64,000 bases of DNA from Paguma larvata (lineage: Eukaryota; Chordata; Mammalia; Carnivora; Viverridae). The position numbers were made by a program, and so were the translations under genes. Numbering within the stretch: position 1 is the first letter of the stretch; the number at the start of each line of letters is the position of its first letter. The notes below the pieces were generated by a model. The model had not been told where the DNA came from. It searched no databases and worked only from the letters and a program-made list of their open reading frames with translations. Of the stretch, positions 12,231-23,583 are shown in pieces. Location: contig CM057826.1 of NCBI GenBank assembly GCA_030068075.1, positions 66,623,312 to 66,687,311 of the forward strand, written 5' to 3'.

Positions 12231-13110
12231 TAAAAATGAGGATGGGCGTGTGGGGTGGATAGCCAGACAGTGGCAGGTCTGAACCTGTGATCACGTTGCT
12301 GAGTTAATCCTTTCCTCCTCTGGCAATTTTGGAAGGAAGAAAATAGAGGAAGTCTCCCTTTCCAGAGTGGTTTTGGAGCACTGACTGAGGCCCTCAAAGA
12401 CATTCCTGTCTAACATTTCTAGATATTTTCCGCTTCACCAGAGATGCAACAAGTGGTTCAACAGCTCATGACATCCCTGAGTCTATTATGCATCATGTGT
12501 CCATGAAACCTCTGATGGACAAACAGGGAGGGAGAGGGCCCGGGAAATTCTGCTAACTTCGGTTCTAGTTAGGGCCCAGCATTGCCCACAAAATTGCCAG
12601 TCCCTTTATGCTCGAGCCTCTGTGTCTTCACGGCAAATGCTCATCTCTGACCAGATGACATTAGAAGAGGTTCTTTCAAGATGATTCCAGTTTGGCTGTA
12701 AAAAAAAAAAAAAAAAGGATCAGCTTGTTTTGGTTTCTTTGCAGTGATTTCCACCTACTCAAGGTCAGTCATGTCACAGAGAGGGAAAAAAAAAAGAAAG
12801 CTAAAAATGAATGGAAATGGCCATTGATGCTTCTGGTCAAGAGTAGAGAGTTACTTTTTAGGATCACAGGTATTCTCAGGTCACTGTCAGCCAGAAAATT
12901 CAGTCACAAATTTCTGTCTTGAATGAATATGTCACTTATTTCCATCCTGCCTCTGTCCAGGACTTGAATCAAGGGAGGAAAGTGTAATATTCTGTGACAG
13001 TGATTGCCAACAGAGGAATGTCAAGAGGAGAAAGGAGCCCATGTAAACAGCAATACAATTTTCTCAGATAGAAGGCAATTTGGGAGAATTTAGTCAAATT
13101 CTGAAAGGAT
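12231..13110. other. Unique noncoding sequence
   Basis: No gene or repeat identified. Poly-A runs lie at about 12700-12716 and 12788-12797. Confidence 0.45.
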
Positions 13111-13560
13111 GATGGGGTGTAAACACGTATATGGCCCTCCGCGCCTTCGCGCTATCTCCCTGGAACAAACAGAGAATGCAACCATAATCTGCTAATGAAT
13201 ACATGTTTTTCACATACTGTAACCCTTGAATTAGATGCTGCATCTTATCCATTTAACCTAAATTCAATTTTGCTGGTTATATTTGCAGGTGGCACACTAT
13301 TGAAATGCAAAGAGGCTTTTACAAATACATAACCCTATACAATTGCTTTCTTTTGCTGCTTGAGTTGATGGAAAACTATTTTGCTTTCTGTGGGACTTGG
13401 GGTTGGTTTTGCTTTATCTTTTTTTCTTTCTGTCTTTCATGAAGGTGAGGGAGCCAAGATATTTAAAATGATGCACAATGAAGATCCCAGATCACTGGTC
13501 GAGCACTAGCTCTGCCTGGCTCACTGTTTACACATGCAAAAGTGATCTCCCTTTATCGGT
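13111..13560. other. Candidate conserved noncoding block
   Basis: This is nonrepetitive complex sequence with four CpG dinucleotides inside 12 bases at 13140-13151, surrounded by AT-rich DNA with homeobox-like motifs (CTAATGAATA, AATTAGATG). There is no open frame or splice pattern. It could be a regulatory element, but this is an inference from composition only. Confidence 0.2.
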
Positions 13561-13880
13561 CCCACAGCGAGGGACTCTGAAGCTTCCATTAGTGAAAGAT
13601 GTGCATTGTCACAGAAGATGAACAGAAGTGTTCTTGCCACAGAGGAAGGAAAAAACATGACTTCTCACATTATAACAGAGGTTTGCTTTAGAAGGAGAGG
13701 AAGAACAGAGAGAGGGAGAGAGGAAAGGAAGGTTGCAAAATAATAAATTTTGAGGGAGATGAGTCCAAACATCAGAGGTATCTCCACAAGTAAATGATGT
13801 AGGGTTACAGCTTTGGGGAGTAGCACTCTTCTTTTATAGTCTTCTGTTTGAGTATAAATCCATAAATATCTCCCTCTAAA

Positions 13881-13909
13881 TGTGTGTGTGTGTGTGTGTG
13901 CGTGTGTAT
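13881..13909. repeat. (TG)n microsatellite
   Basis: A 29-base TG run with one CG interruption, in nonrepetitive sequence. Confidence 0.95.
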
Positions 13910-15311
13910 TGATAAAAGAATCCCCCATTCTCTTACCTTCTCCTGAAACAGATTAAAGACAATAGATACTTAAGACCTGCTAGAGGTCTGTCTTCCTTGC
14001 AGAGTAGACAAGTGCTGACTTCATAGTTGGGTCCCAAAAATAATATTTGAAATTAAGTGGCTTAAAACGTAACAATGGCTGAGAAGTATGGCAGCTGAAG
14101 AATTTGTGAAGGTTAATGATTTGTCAGTGTAGAGGGACAAACAAGGATATGCTGTTTGCTTGCAATTTTCCTCTTTTCATATTGACAGGCAATAGAATAA
14201 TTCACAAGATGATGAATTTACTTCAAAGAACGAAACAGGTATTTGAATTTGTAGCTCCAAGCACCTAAGACTGCAAAAGAATTCTCAGAGAAAACAAAAC
14301 AGACCTATTTGGTCTGGAGAGGAAGGCATCCAATGTCTAAACTTTGGATGAGTGCTAAACTTTATGGAAATGTTGCAACTCATGTTAAATGGTACATGGA
14401 ACAGAATCATCTTATACAAGTGTCTCTTTCGGCTTTTTAAAATCATTTTATTTTTGTTTTCATTTAAGTTTATTTGGTATGCCAATCCCTTCTGTGGAGG
14501 AAAAGTGGGGTATCACAGGGGTTTCCTGGTCACTCTAATGTCATAAAAATACTCCAGTTATTCTAAATCTCAGTACAACCTTTATTCAGAAGTTACAAGT
14601 TCCTCTGTAATAATCAAAACTATGAACTTGGTTTAAGATTGAGACATTGCCACACACCAAGCTGGGGCCAGCTCCAAGTAGAAAGCTTCTCTCTTCCTTC
14701 AAAGAGATCTTGTATACATCTCCCACTATAGGTGAGGACTGCTCTTCCCTATGCAGTACTGTTCTGAATGTCATCCTCACAAAAAGCTTTCTTCAAATCC
14801 AGCCTCTGACAAAATGCTTCAAATTCTTGACCTTTTGTAGTGTCCAAAGTTCAAGGGCTTAAAGGATAATCTAAACTCTTACTGTGACTATGCTTTATAT
14901 ATATATATATATTTTTTTAATAAATTCACGAGGAAAAGACAATGAACATACCTCCGGGAATGATAGCTGACTAAATTTACATCATTTCCACTTCTTTAGT
15001 GCAGCCTAATTAAAAAAATGTTTAGACCTTATTTCTTGAAAATGTTGGCTAGTCTTGGTTCTTTATTTTCAACTGAAATTGTAAAATTAAATATCTATTT
15101 AGAAAGCTAAAGACTTTTTAAATGTTTATATATTACCTCAGTTTAACAAATGGTTGACACTGAAAAGAAATATTAAAGGAGCCTTAATTCATGATCATAT
15201 GAATTTTCTTTCCTGGTATAGTTCTGTGATTTCTTAGGTTTGATATCCATATTTGATCAAACTACCAAATTTGTAATAATCACAACCATTATGACTAGCA
15301 GAACTGTTTTT
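13910..15311. other. Unique noncoding sequence
   Basis: AT-rich with a short (TA)n at about 14896-14911. No gene or repeat family recognised. Confidence 0.45.
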
Positions 15312-15594
15312 TTTTTTCAAATATAATTTATTGTCAAGTTAGCTAACATACAGTGTATACAGTGTGCTCCTGGCTTCAAGAGTAGATTCCCATGATTCGT
15401 TGCCTACGTATAACACCCAGCGCTCATCCCAACAAGTGCCCTCCTCAATGCCCGTCACCCATTTTCACCTCTTCCCCGCCTCTCCCATCAACTTTCAGGT
15501 TCTCTGTATTTAAGAATCTCTTATGGTTTGCCTCCCTCTCTGTTTAAAACTATTTTTTTCCCTTTGCTTCCCCCATGGTCTTTGGTTAAGTTTC

Positions 15595-18500
15595 TCAAGT
15601 TCCATATATGAGCGAAAACATATGATATCTACCTTTCTCTGACTGACTTATTTCGGTTAGGAAAATACCTTCCAGTTCTATCCACGTTGTTGCAAATGGC
15701 AGGATTTCATTCTTTCTCCCTGCCTAATAGTATTCCACTGTATATATAAACTACATCTTCTTTATCTATTCATCAGCTGATGGACATTTGGGCTTTTCCC
15801 ATGATTTGGCTATGTTAAAAGTGCTGCTATAAACATTGGGGTACATGTGTCCCTATGCATCAGCACTCCAGTATCCTTTGGATCAATAGTAGTGCTATTG
15901 CTGGGTCTTAGGGTAATTCTATTTTTAATTTTTTGAGGAAACTCCACACTGTTTTCCAGAGTAGCTGCACCAGTTTGCATTGCCACTAACAGTGCAAGAG
16001 GGTTCCCATTTCTCCATATCCTTACCAAAATGTGTTGTTTCCTGAGATGTTAATTTTAGCCACTCTGACCGGTGTGAGGTAGTATCTCAATGCGTTTTGA
16101 TTTGTATTTTCCTGATGATGAGTGATGTTGAGCTTCTTTTCATGTGCCTGTTGGCCATCTGGATGTCTTCTTTGGAAGTGTCTATTCATGTCTTCTGCAG
16201 ATTTCTTTATTGTATTGTTTGTTTTTTGGCTGTTGAGTTTAGTAAATTCTTTATAGATTTTGGATACTAACCCTTTATCTGATATGTCATTTGCAAATAT
16301 CTTCTTCCATTCCATCAGTCGCCTTTTAGTTTTGCGGATTATTTTCTTTGCAGTGCAGTAGCTTTTTATATTGATGAGGTCCCAGTAGTTTATTTTTGCT
16401 TTTAATTCCCTTGCCTTTGGAGACATGTCAAGTAAGAAATTGCTGACCTGATGTCAAAGAGGTTGTTGCCTTCTTTCTCCTCTAGAGTTCTGATGGTTTC
16501 CTATCTCACATTTAGGTCTTTCATCCATTTTGAGTTTATTTTTGTGTATGGTGTAAGAAAGTTGTCTAGTTTCATTCTTCTGCATGTTGCTGTCCAGTTC
16601 TCCCAGAACCATTTGTTAAAGAGACTTTTTTCCATTGGGTGCTCTTTCCTGCTTTGTCAAAAATTAATTGGCCATACATTCATGGCGCCAATTCTGGGTT
16701 CTCTATTCTATTCTGTTGGTCTATGTGTCTGTTTTTGTGCCAATACCATACTATCTTGATGATTTACAGCTTTGTAGTAGAGGCTATAGTCTGAGATTGT
16801 GATGTCTCCCACTTTGGTTTTCTTTTTCAACATTACTTTGGGTATTTGGGGTCTTTTGTGGTTCCATACAAATTTTAGGCTTGTTTGTTCTGGCTCTGAG
16901 AAGAATGCCGCTGCAATTTTGATTGGGGTGCATTGAATGTGTAGATCGCTTTGGGTAGTATTAACATTTTAACAATATTTTTTCTCCCAATCCATAAACA
17001 TGGAATATTTTTCCATTTCTTTGGGTCTTTAATTTCTTTCCTAAGTTTTCTATTGTTTTCAGCATACGGATCTTCTACATCTTTGATTAGGTTTATTCCA
17101 AGATATTTTATGCTTTTTTTGTGCAATTGTAAATTGAATCGATTACTTGATTTCTCTTTCTGTTGCTTCATTATTGGTGTATAGAAATCCAACCAATTTC
17201 TGAACATTGATTTTGTATGCTGTGACTTTGCTGAATTCATATATCAGTTCTAGCAGACTTTTGGTGGAGTCCGTCAAGTTTGCCATATAGAGTATTGTGT
17301 CATCTGTGAAAAGTGAAAGTTTGACTTCTTTGCCAATTTGGATGCCTTTTAATTCATTTTGTTGTCTAATTGCTGAGGCTAGGACTTCCAACACTACATT
17401 AAACAATAGTGGTGACAGTGAAAATTCCTGTCATGTGCCTGATCTCAGGGGGAAAGCTCTCAGTTTTTCCCCATTAAGGATGATATTACCTGTGGGCTTT
17501 TCATATATGGCTTTTATGGTGTTTAGGTATGTTCCTTCTATCCCAATTTTCTTGAGGGTTTTTATTAAGAAAGGATGCTGTATTTTATCAAAAGCTTTTT
17601 CTGCATCTATTGACAGGATTATATGGTTCTTAACCTTTCTTTTACTAATATGATGTATCACATTGATTGAGTTGCAAATATTGAGCTAGCCCTGCAGTCC
17701 AGAAATGAATCACACTTGATCATGGTGAATAACTCTTTTTGTATGCTGTTGGATTTGATTTGCTAGTATCTTGTTGAGAATTTTTGCATCCATGTTCATC
17801 AGTGATATTGGCTTGTAATTCTCTTTTTTAGTGGGGTCTTGGTCTGGTTTGGGAATCAAGGTAATGCTGGCTTCATAGAATGAGTCCAGAAGTTTTCCTT
17901 TATATTTTTTGGAAATTGAGGGGGATTGTATTAAATGTCTGGTAGGTATTAACTCTGCTTTAAATGTCGGGTAGAATTCCTCTGGGAAGTCATCTGGCCC
18001 AGGACTCTTATTTGTTGGCAGATTTTTGATATCTGATTCATTTCTTCACTGGTTATGGGTCTGTTCAAATTTTCTATTTCTTCCCATTTGAGTTTTGGTA
18101 GGTGTGGGTGTCTAAGAATTTTTCCATTTCTTCCAGGTTGCCCAGTTTGTTGGCATATAATTTTTCATAGTATTCTCTAATGATTGTTTGTATTTCTGTG
18201 GTGTTGGTTGTGATTTCTCCTCTTTCATTTGTGACTTTATCTATTTGGGTTCTCTTTTCTTTTTGAGAAGCCTGGCAAGGGTTTTATCAATTTTGTTTAT
18301 TTAAAAAAAAAAACAGCTCCTTGATTCATTAATCTGTTCTACTGTTTTTTTTTTTTTTGGATTATATATTGTTATTTTCTGCTCTAATCTTTATTATTTC
18401 TCTTCTTTGCTGTTCTGCTTCTAATTCCTTTAGGTGTGTGGTTAGGTTTTATATTTGGGAAATTTCTTGTTTCTTGAATAGGTCTGGATTACAATGTATT

Positions 18501-19423
18501 TTCCTCTTATGACTGCCTTTTCTGCATTCCAAAGGGTTTGGACTGTCATGTTTTCATTTTTATTTTTTATATATTTTAATATATATAAATATATATTTTT
18601 ATTTTACATATATTTTTAATTTCTTCATTAATTGCCTGGCTGGCCCCTTCATTCTTTAGTAGGATGTTCTTTAACCTCCATGCATTTGGAGGCTTTACAA
18701 ATATTTTCTTGTGGTTGATTTAAAGTTTCATAGTGTTATGATCTGAAAATATGGATGGCATGATCTCAATTCTTTTATATTTATTGAGGGCTATTTTGTG
18801 ACCTAGCATATGATCTATCTTGGAGAATCTCCCATGTGCACTTGAGAAGAATGTGGATTCTGCTGCTTTTGGATGAAAAGTTCTGAATATATCTGTTAAG
18901 TCCATCTGGTCCAGTGTATCATTCAGGCCACTTTTTCATTTGATTTTCTGCCTAGATGATCTGTCCATTGCTATATTTGCACTATTAAAGTCCCCTGCAA
19001 TTATCGTATTCTTATCAATAAGATTGCTTATATTTGTGATTAATTGATTTATGTATCCGAGTGCTTTCAAATTGGGGGCGTAAACATTTACAATTATTAG
19101 TTCTTCTTGATGGATAGACCCTCTAATGATGATACAATGCACTTCTTCATCTTTTGTTACCATCTTTAGTTTAAAATCTAGTTTGTCTGATATAAGTATG
19201 GCTACTCCAGCTTTCTTTTGACTTCCAGTAGCATGATAGATGGTTGTCCATCCCCTCACTTTCAATCCGAAGGTGTCCTCAGGTCTAAAATGAGTCTCTA
19301 GTAGGCAGCATATAGATGGATCTTGGTTTTTCTTATCCATTCTGATACTCTATGTCTTTTGATTGGGGCATTTAGTGCATTTACAATCAGAGTTTTGATT
19401 GAAAGATATGGATTTAGTGTCAT
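15595..19423 (-). pseudogene. L1 ORF2 (endonuclease-reverse transcriptase), broken
   Basis: ORF2p nicks target DNA and reverse-transcribes L1 RNA. I place the start at 19423, whose frame gives 'MTLNPYLSIKTLIVNALN', the family's N-terminus; the usual end is the TGA at 15597-15595, for a nominal length of about 1,276 codons, normal for L1. Endonuclease blocks are readable in 18936-19340 ('LLETHFRPEDT', 'QKKAGVAILISDKLDFK', 'AGDFN'). RT motif A is in 17431-17661 ('[14 protein letters not shown]'). The catalytic F/YADD box at 17299-17310 reads FTDD: both aspartates are present but Ala is replaced by Thr. The C-terminal domain is seen in 16022-16426. The frame is split into at least six pieces, so no enzyme can be made. 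Confidence 0.9.
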
Positions 19424-19449
19424 TGTGTTATCTATAGGTTTCATGCTTG

Positions 19450-20377
19450 TGGTGATATCTCTGGTCCTTTGTAGTCTTTGCAGCATTCTACTCACAGAGT
19501 CACCTTTAGGATCTCTTGCAGGGCTGGTTTAGTGGTCATGAACTCCTTCAGTTTTTGTTTGTCTAGGAAAGCCTTTATCTCTCCTTCTATTCTGAATGAC
19601 AGCCTTGCCGATAAAGGATTCTTGGCTGCATATTTTTCCTATTCAGCATATTTGATATTTCCTGTCACTCCCTTCTGGTCTGCCAAGATTCAGTGGACAG
19701 GTCTGCTGTTACCTTTATGTGTCTACCCTTGTAGGTTAAAGCCCATTTGCCCGTATCTGCTTTCAGAATTCTCTTTGTATTTTGCCAGTTTCACTATGAT
19801 ATGCTATGGAGGAGACCTATTCTTGTTGAATCTGAAGGGAGTTCTCTGTGCCTCCTGTATTTGGATATCCACTTCCTTTCCCAGATTAGGGAAGTTCTCA
19901 GCTATAATTTGTTCAAGTAAACTTTCTGCCCCTTTCTCTCTGTCTTATTCTTCTGGAGCTCTTATGACACGAATATTATTACGTTTCATTGAATCACTTA
20001 GTTCTCTAATTTTCCCCTCATGGTCAAGTATTTTCATATCTCTCTTTTTCTCAGTTTAATCATTTTCCATAATTTTATTTTCTGTTTCCCTTATTTTTCC
20101 CTCTGATTCCTCTATCCTTGCTGTCAGTGTATCCAGTTTATTTTGCATCTCATTTACAGCATTTCTTAATTCATCGTGACTATTTCTTAGTTCCTTGATC
20201 TCTGCAGCAATAGATTCTCTGCTGTCATCTATGCTTTTTTTCAAGCCCAGCTATTAATCTTATGGCTATTGTTCTTAATTCTTGATCAGATATATTGTTT
20301 ATATCTGTTTTGAACAATTCTCTAGCTGTCATTTCTTCCCAGAATTTCTTTTGAGGAGAATTCTTCTGTTTCATCAT
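19450..20377 (-). pseudogene. L1 ORF1 (RNA-binding chaperone), broken
   Basis: ORF1p is a trimeric coiled-coil RNA-binding protein of the L1 ribonucleoprotein. The start is set at the double ATG at 20377/20374 (minus), read as MMKQKNSPQKK. A coiled-coil segment is clear in 20056-20244 (for example 'EIKELRNSHDELRNAVNEMQ', with leucines at heptad spacing). An extra A in the poly-A run at about 20239-20245 shifts frame between the N-terminus and the coiled coil, and a stop follows. The C-terminal boundary next to ORF2 is approximate. Confidence 0.8.
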
Positions 20378-21182
20378 TTTGGCTAGTTTTCCATCTTTTA
20401 TGTGTTTTAATAGCTTCTTATGTGCCCTGTGCCTGCGGTCACTACTATATTAAAAAGGGCCTGGCCTTTCAGGATGTATTTTTGGAGTGTGTTGCATGCT
20501 CTCTTTTGTTGTGACTTTAGTTGCTTTATCTCCCTATTCATAGTGGTGGTTTGGACCTTCCACCATACGTGCTTTGATTAATTTTTTTTAGAAAAAATTT
20601 AAAAAGGTGGCGGTGGTAGAAGAATCTTTATCCCATACAAAGAGAGAAATGACAGGGGTGGGGAAAAAGAAAAGAAAAAAAGAATTGGCCAGGCAGCGAA
20701 TTGAGAGACTTATACGGCTTAATCCAGAGAGAGAGAGAGAGGAAAATAAAGAAGGAGATAAAGAAGAGGAGTAAAAAGAATAGATTAAAAATGTCTGTTT
20801 AAACAAACCAACAACCAGAATAAAGAAGGGAAGAAATAAGAGGAAGAAAGGAAGAAAAAATATATACATAAAATAAGAATTGACCGAGAATCAAATCAGA
20901 AAATGCAAAACCACTGGACTGATATCTGATGGTGCCTTGGAACTGGTGGCTGTGCTGGTCACGAGGAGGGGCTGCCTGGTCTGTTTAGTGTCATTCTTGC
21001 TGCAGTAGAAACACAGTTACCAGGCTCCGAGTGGCCTGGTTTGGTGTAGGCAGATCCTGCCTCCACTGTGGGCCTGCTGTCTGATGTCCCACCTTGTTGG
21101 CGATGGGGAGAAAAAAGGCCACACCCCAGTCTCTCCTCCCTGGACCAGGTGTCCCAAACCACTCTGTCGGGCTGTTCTCACA

Positions 21183-21520
21183 GTGCCATGCAGGCCAAGT
21201 GAGGCAGTTTATCCCGCTCCAGTCTTTCGCACCTCCTGGCACTTGGCTGGGATATAAACCCTGATGTCTTAAAGGATCCCACTCCACGTGCTCTGGTTCC
21301 TGGGAAGTGCCTCTCCACCCTACTGACAAAGGGCCTTTGGCTCCTTAGTGCCACATGAGAGTGAATAAGCTGGTTTGTCCAGCTCCACAGTCTCCCGCAC
21401 CTCCCAGGCACTCAGTTGGGATTTGAACCCCCAGTGTCTTAAAGGATCCCGCCCTATGCACCCCAGTTCCTGGGAAGTGCCACTCTACCCTGCCAGTCAA
21501 CAAACAGCCTTTGGCTGGTG
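21183..21520 (-). repeat. Tandem pair in the L1 5' UTR
   Basis: Two head-to-tail units: 21183-21347 (165 bases) and 21348-about 21520. Both contain 'GTGTCTTAAAGGATCCC' or 'GATGTCTTAAAGGATCCC' followed by 'GGTTCCTGGGAAGTGCC' or 'AGTTCCTGGGAAGTGCC', with 'CCTTTGGCT' near the end. On the sense strand, the frames give parallel peptides, RVEWHFPGTGVHRAGSFKTL versus RVERHFPGTRARGVGSFKTS. Identity by eye is roughly 70-75%. Tandem promoter monomers are known in rodent L1s; whether these units act that way is inference. Confidence 0.75.
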
Positions 21521-22050
21521 GGCACCTACAGGGTCTTTTGTCCTTGGAGTGGCTGTATACCATCTTCCCACAGCACTCAAGGGAGGGGACTCTTCTCTCT
21601 CTGACTGTGTCTCTGAGGTGGCTACCTAGCATGGGGCTGGCTTCCCCTTCTCCATCAGACACACAAACAGGGCATCAGGCCCCAGTCCAGAGAAAGCCCT
21701 GGATTGAGTTAGAAATTGGTTCTTTGTCTGTTTTTTTCCATTCCCCAGTCCATTGTTTTTCTCTCGTCCAAATACAATTCTCTACCTCTGCAGCCTCTCT
21801 TTCTCTTCCTTTTTTTCTCCACAGAAGGGAATCCCTCCCTTTGGTGCCTACACTGCCCATTTATCTCTCCTAATTCACAATCATGCACCTCTGGCCTGCC
21901 AAGTTGTTTCCGTGAGCCCCTGAGGATGTTTCTGTCGCTCTGTAGCCAGGATTCGTGGAATTTCCAGTCTTCTGGCCTCAGTACTGCTGTGTTTGAGGGA
22001 GGAGGGAACTTCACGTCCCCCTTGCTTCTCCACCATGTTGACTCTTTGGA

Positions 22051-22317
22051 TATGTTCTTTTTAAATAAATTGAATGAAAGCCAACATAGTGATATTTCTG
22101 TTAGAGAGTAATTATTTATAGTCTATTGGAAATTACAAATATAAACTCATCAGTGAGTGAAGATAAAGTGACTCCTGTTTATATCAGGAAGAGGGTAACA
22201 AAACAACTCAAAATAATTGACAATTTACTGTTGCTAATGTGTAACTAATAAACTCCTTTTTGTGGGAAAAAAAACAGGAGCAAGAGAATATATTTATGTT
22301 ATTTTGTGGCCTGGACA
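22051..22317. other. Unique noncoding sequence
   Basis: Nothing recognised. Confidence 0.4.
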
Positions 22318-22476
22318 AGCAGCAGTGGATAAGACCCAAGATTTGGAATTAGGATGCTGAACTTTGAACCCTCGTGGTACTGTTGGGATTCAAACCCCCA
22401 AGTTAATGAACTTTGGACAAGTTAATTGAACTCTCCACTTCCTTAGTTTCTTTATCTGTAAAATGAACATAATAGC
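22318..22476 (+). mobile_element. MIR SINE, left part
   Basis: The block 'GGACAAGTTAATTGAACTCTCC..TTAGTTTCTTTATCTGTAAAATGAACATAATAG' is the MIR core. Its right part continues at 22721-22800 after an intervening repeat. Confidence 0.75.
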
Positions 22477-22720
22477 TGTAGTATACCAGTCAGGTTTCAA
22501 CCAGAGAAACAGATTCAGTAGACTATATGTTTATTATATGGAATTGGCTTATACATCTGTGGGTGCTGGCTAAGTAATTCCAAAAATCCATCCAGGACAA
22601 TCTCCTTTACTTAAAGTTTAATTAAATCTACAAAATGTCTTCCTAGCAACACTTAGATTAGCATTTGGTTGTACAACGTAACTGTAGCCTAGCCAAGTTG
22701 ATACATCATAAGTACCTACA
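22477..22720 (+). mobile_element. LTR-like repeat inserted into MIR
   Basis: It begins TGTAGTATACCAGTCAGGTTTCAACCAGAGAAACAGATTCAGTAG and closes 'CCTAGCCAAGTTGATACATCATAAGTACCTACA'. These are the two ends of a common mammalian interspersed repeat that starts TG and ends CA, but I cannot name the family with certainty. At 244 bases it is shorter than the usual copy, so it is probably internally deleted. No clean TSD was seen. Confidence 0.55.
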
Positions 22721-22800
22721 TGACAAGTAATTGTAAGGATAAAATATATCTGTAAATCACTTTAACAGTACCCGGCACATAGTAAATATTTAAGTGTTAA
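22721..22800 (+). mobile_element. MIR SINE, right part
   Basis: The sequence 'ATTGTAAGGATAAAATA..AACAGTACCCGGCACATAGTAAATATTTAAGTG' is the MIR 3' portion, collinear with 22318-22476. Confidence 0.75.
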
Positions 22801-22954
22801 CTATAATAAATATTACTTACCAGTTGGTAAGTGGTTTTGAGTAAATCATTGTAATTGATCCTTGATTTTTTCATACATAAATGAAAGCACTAATATTTCT
22901 TTTTTCTCCCAAAGTCTGTGATTAAGGGCTATATTAAGTGAAAGGGGACTAAGC

Positions 22955-23275
22955 AAGCTGACACTTGAAGATGTAGTATATATATACATATATATACACA
23001 ATGGAATATTATTCAGCCATAAAAAAGAATGAAATCTTGCCATTTGCAATGACATGGACTTAGCTAGACAGTATAATGCTGACAGAAATAAGTCACTCAG
23101 CAAAATACAAATACTTTATGATTTCTCTCAAGTGGAATTTAAGAAACAAATGAGCAAAGGGGGAAAAAAAGAGAGATGCAGACCAAGAAACAGACTCTTA
23201 ACTAGAGAGAACAAACTGATGGTTACTAGTGGGGAGATGGGTTGGGGATGGGTTAAAGTAGATTATCCATGATTG
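22955..23275 (+). mobile_element. L1 3' end, left part
   Basis: Starts with an AT-alternating tract (22977-23002), then 'CACAATGGAATATTATTCAGCCATAAAAAAGAATG' and 'GACATGGACTTAGC', the ORF2 C-terminal region, followed by 3' UTR. The matching right part is at 23459-23583; a SINE lies between them. Confidence 0.85.
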
Positions 23276-23458
23276 ATGACTCTTGATTTTGGCTCAGGTG
23301 ACGTCTTATGGTTTGTGAGATCAAGTCCCAAGATGGGCTTTTCCCTGAAAGCCCAGAGTCTGCTTGGGATTCTCTCTCTCCCTCTCTCTCTGCATCTCAC
23401 CTGCCAGCATTCTTTCTCTCCCTCTCAAAAGAAATAAATAACCTTAAAAAAAAAAAAA
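23276..23458 (+). mobile_element. CanSINE, 5'-truncated, inside L1
   Basis: It begins within the tRNA-related head ('TGACTCTTGATTTTGGCTCAGG'), so about the first 35 bases with the A box are missing. The middle is CT-rich, and the tail is 'AAATAAATAACC' plus poly-A. It interrupts an L1 3' UTR and therefore postdates it. No clear TSD. Confidence 0.8.
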
Positions 23459-23583
23459 GAGTTCACTGGTCATGATGAGTACTGGGTGAGGTATGGAAGT
23501 GTTGGGCCATTATATTGTATAACTGAAGCTAATGCTACACTGTATATTAACTAACTGTAATTTAAATTAAAAACTTTAAAAAA
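23459..23583 (+). mobile_element. L1 3' end, right part
   Basis: The sequence 'GGTCATGATGAGTACTGGGTGAGGTATGG' through 'TTAACTAACTGTAATTTAAATTAAAAACTT' is the L1 3' terminus, collinear with 22955-23275. Confidence 0.85.

Larger units (their letters stand above)
15312..22050 (-). mobile_element. Near-full-length carnivore L1 (inactive)
   Basis: A 6.7-kb minus-strand L1. From its 3' end (left): T-rich tail at about 15308-15320, carnivore L1 3' UTR to about 15594, ORF2 about 15595-19423, ORF1 about 19.45-20.38 kb, and a 5' UTR about 20.38-22.05 kb ending at 'CTCCACCATGTTGACTC' (the expected L1 5' end). The 5' UTR has a polypyrimidine tract on the sense strand (20.6-20.9 kb) and a tandem pair (21183-21520). 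Both ORFs are broken by stops and frameshifts. I could not find a convincing TSD at its ends. Confidence 0.93.

Noticed and set aside
19478..20059. 193-codon plus-strand open frame
   Set aside because: It is the antisense of L1 ORF1/ORF2 in the minus-strand L1, so it is a shadow frame.
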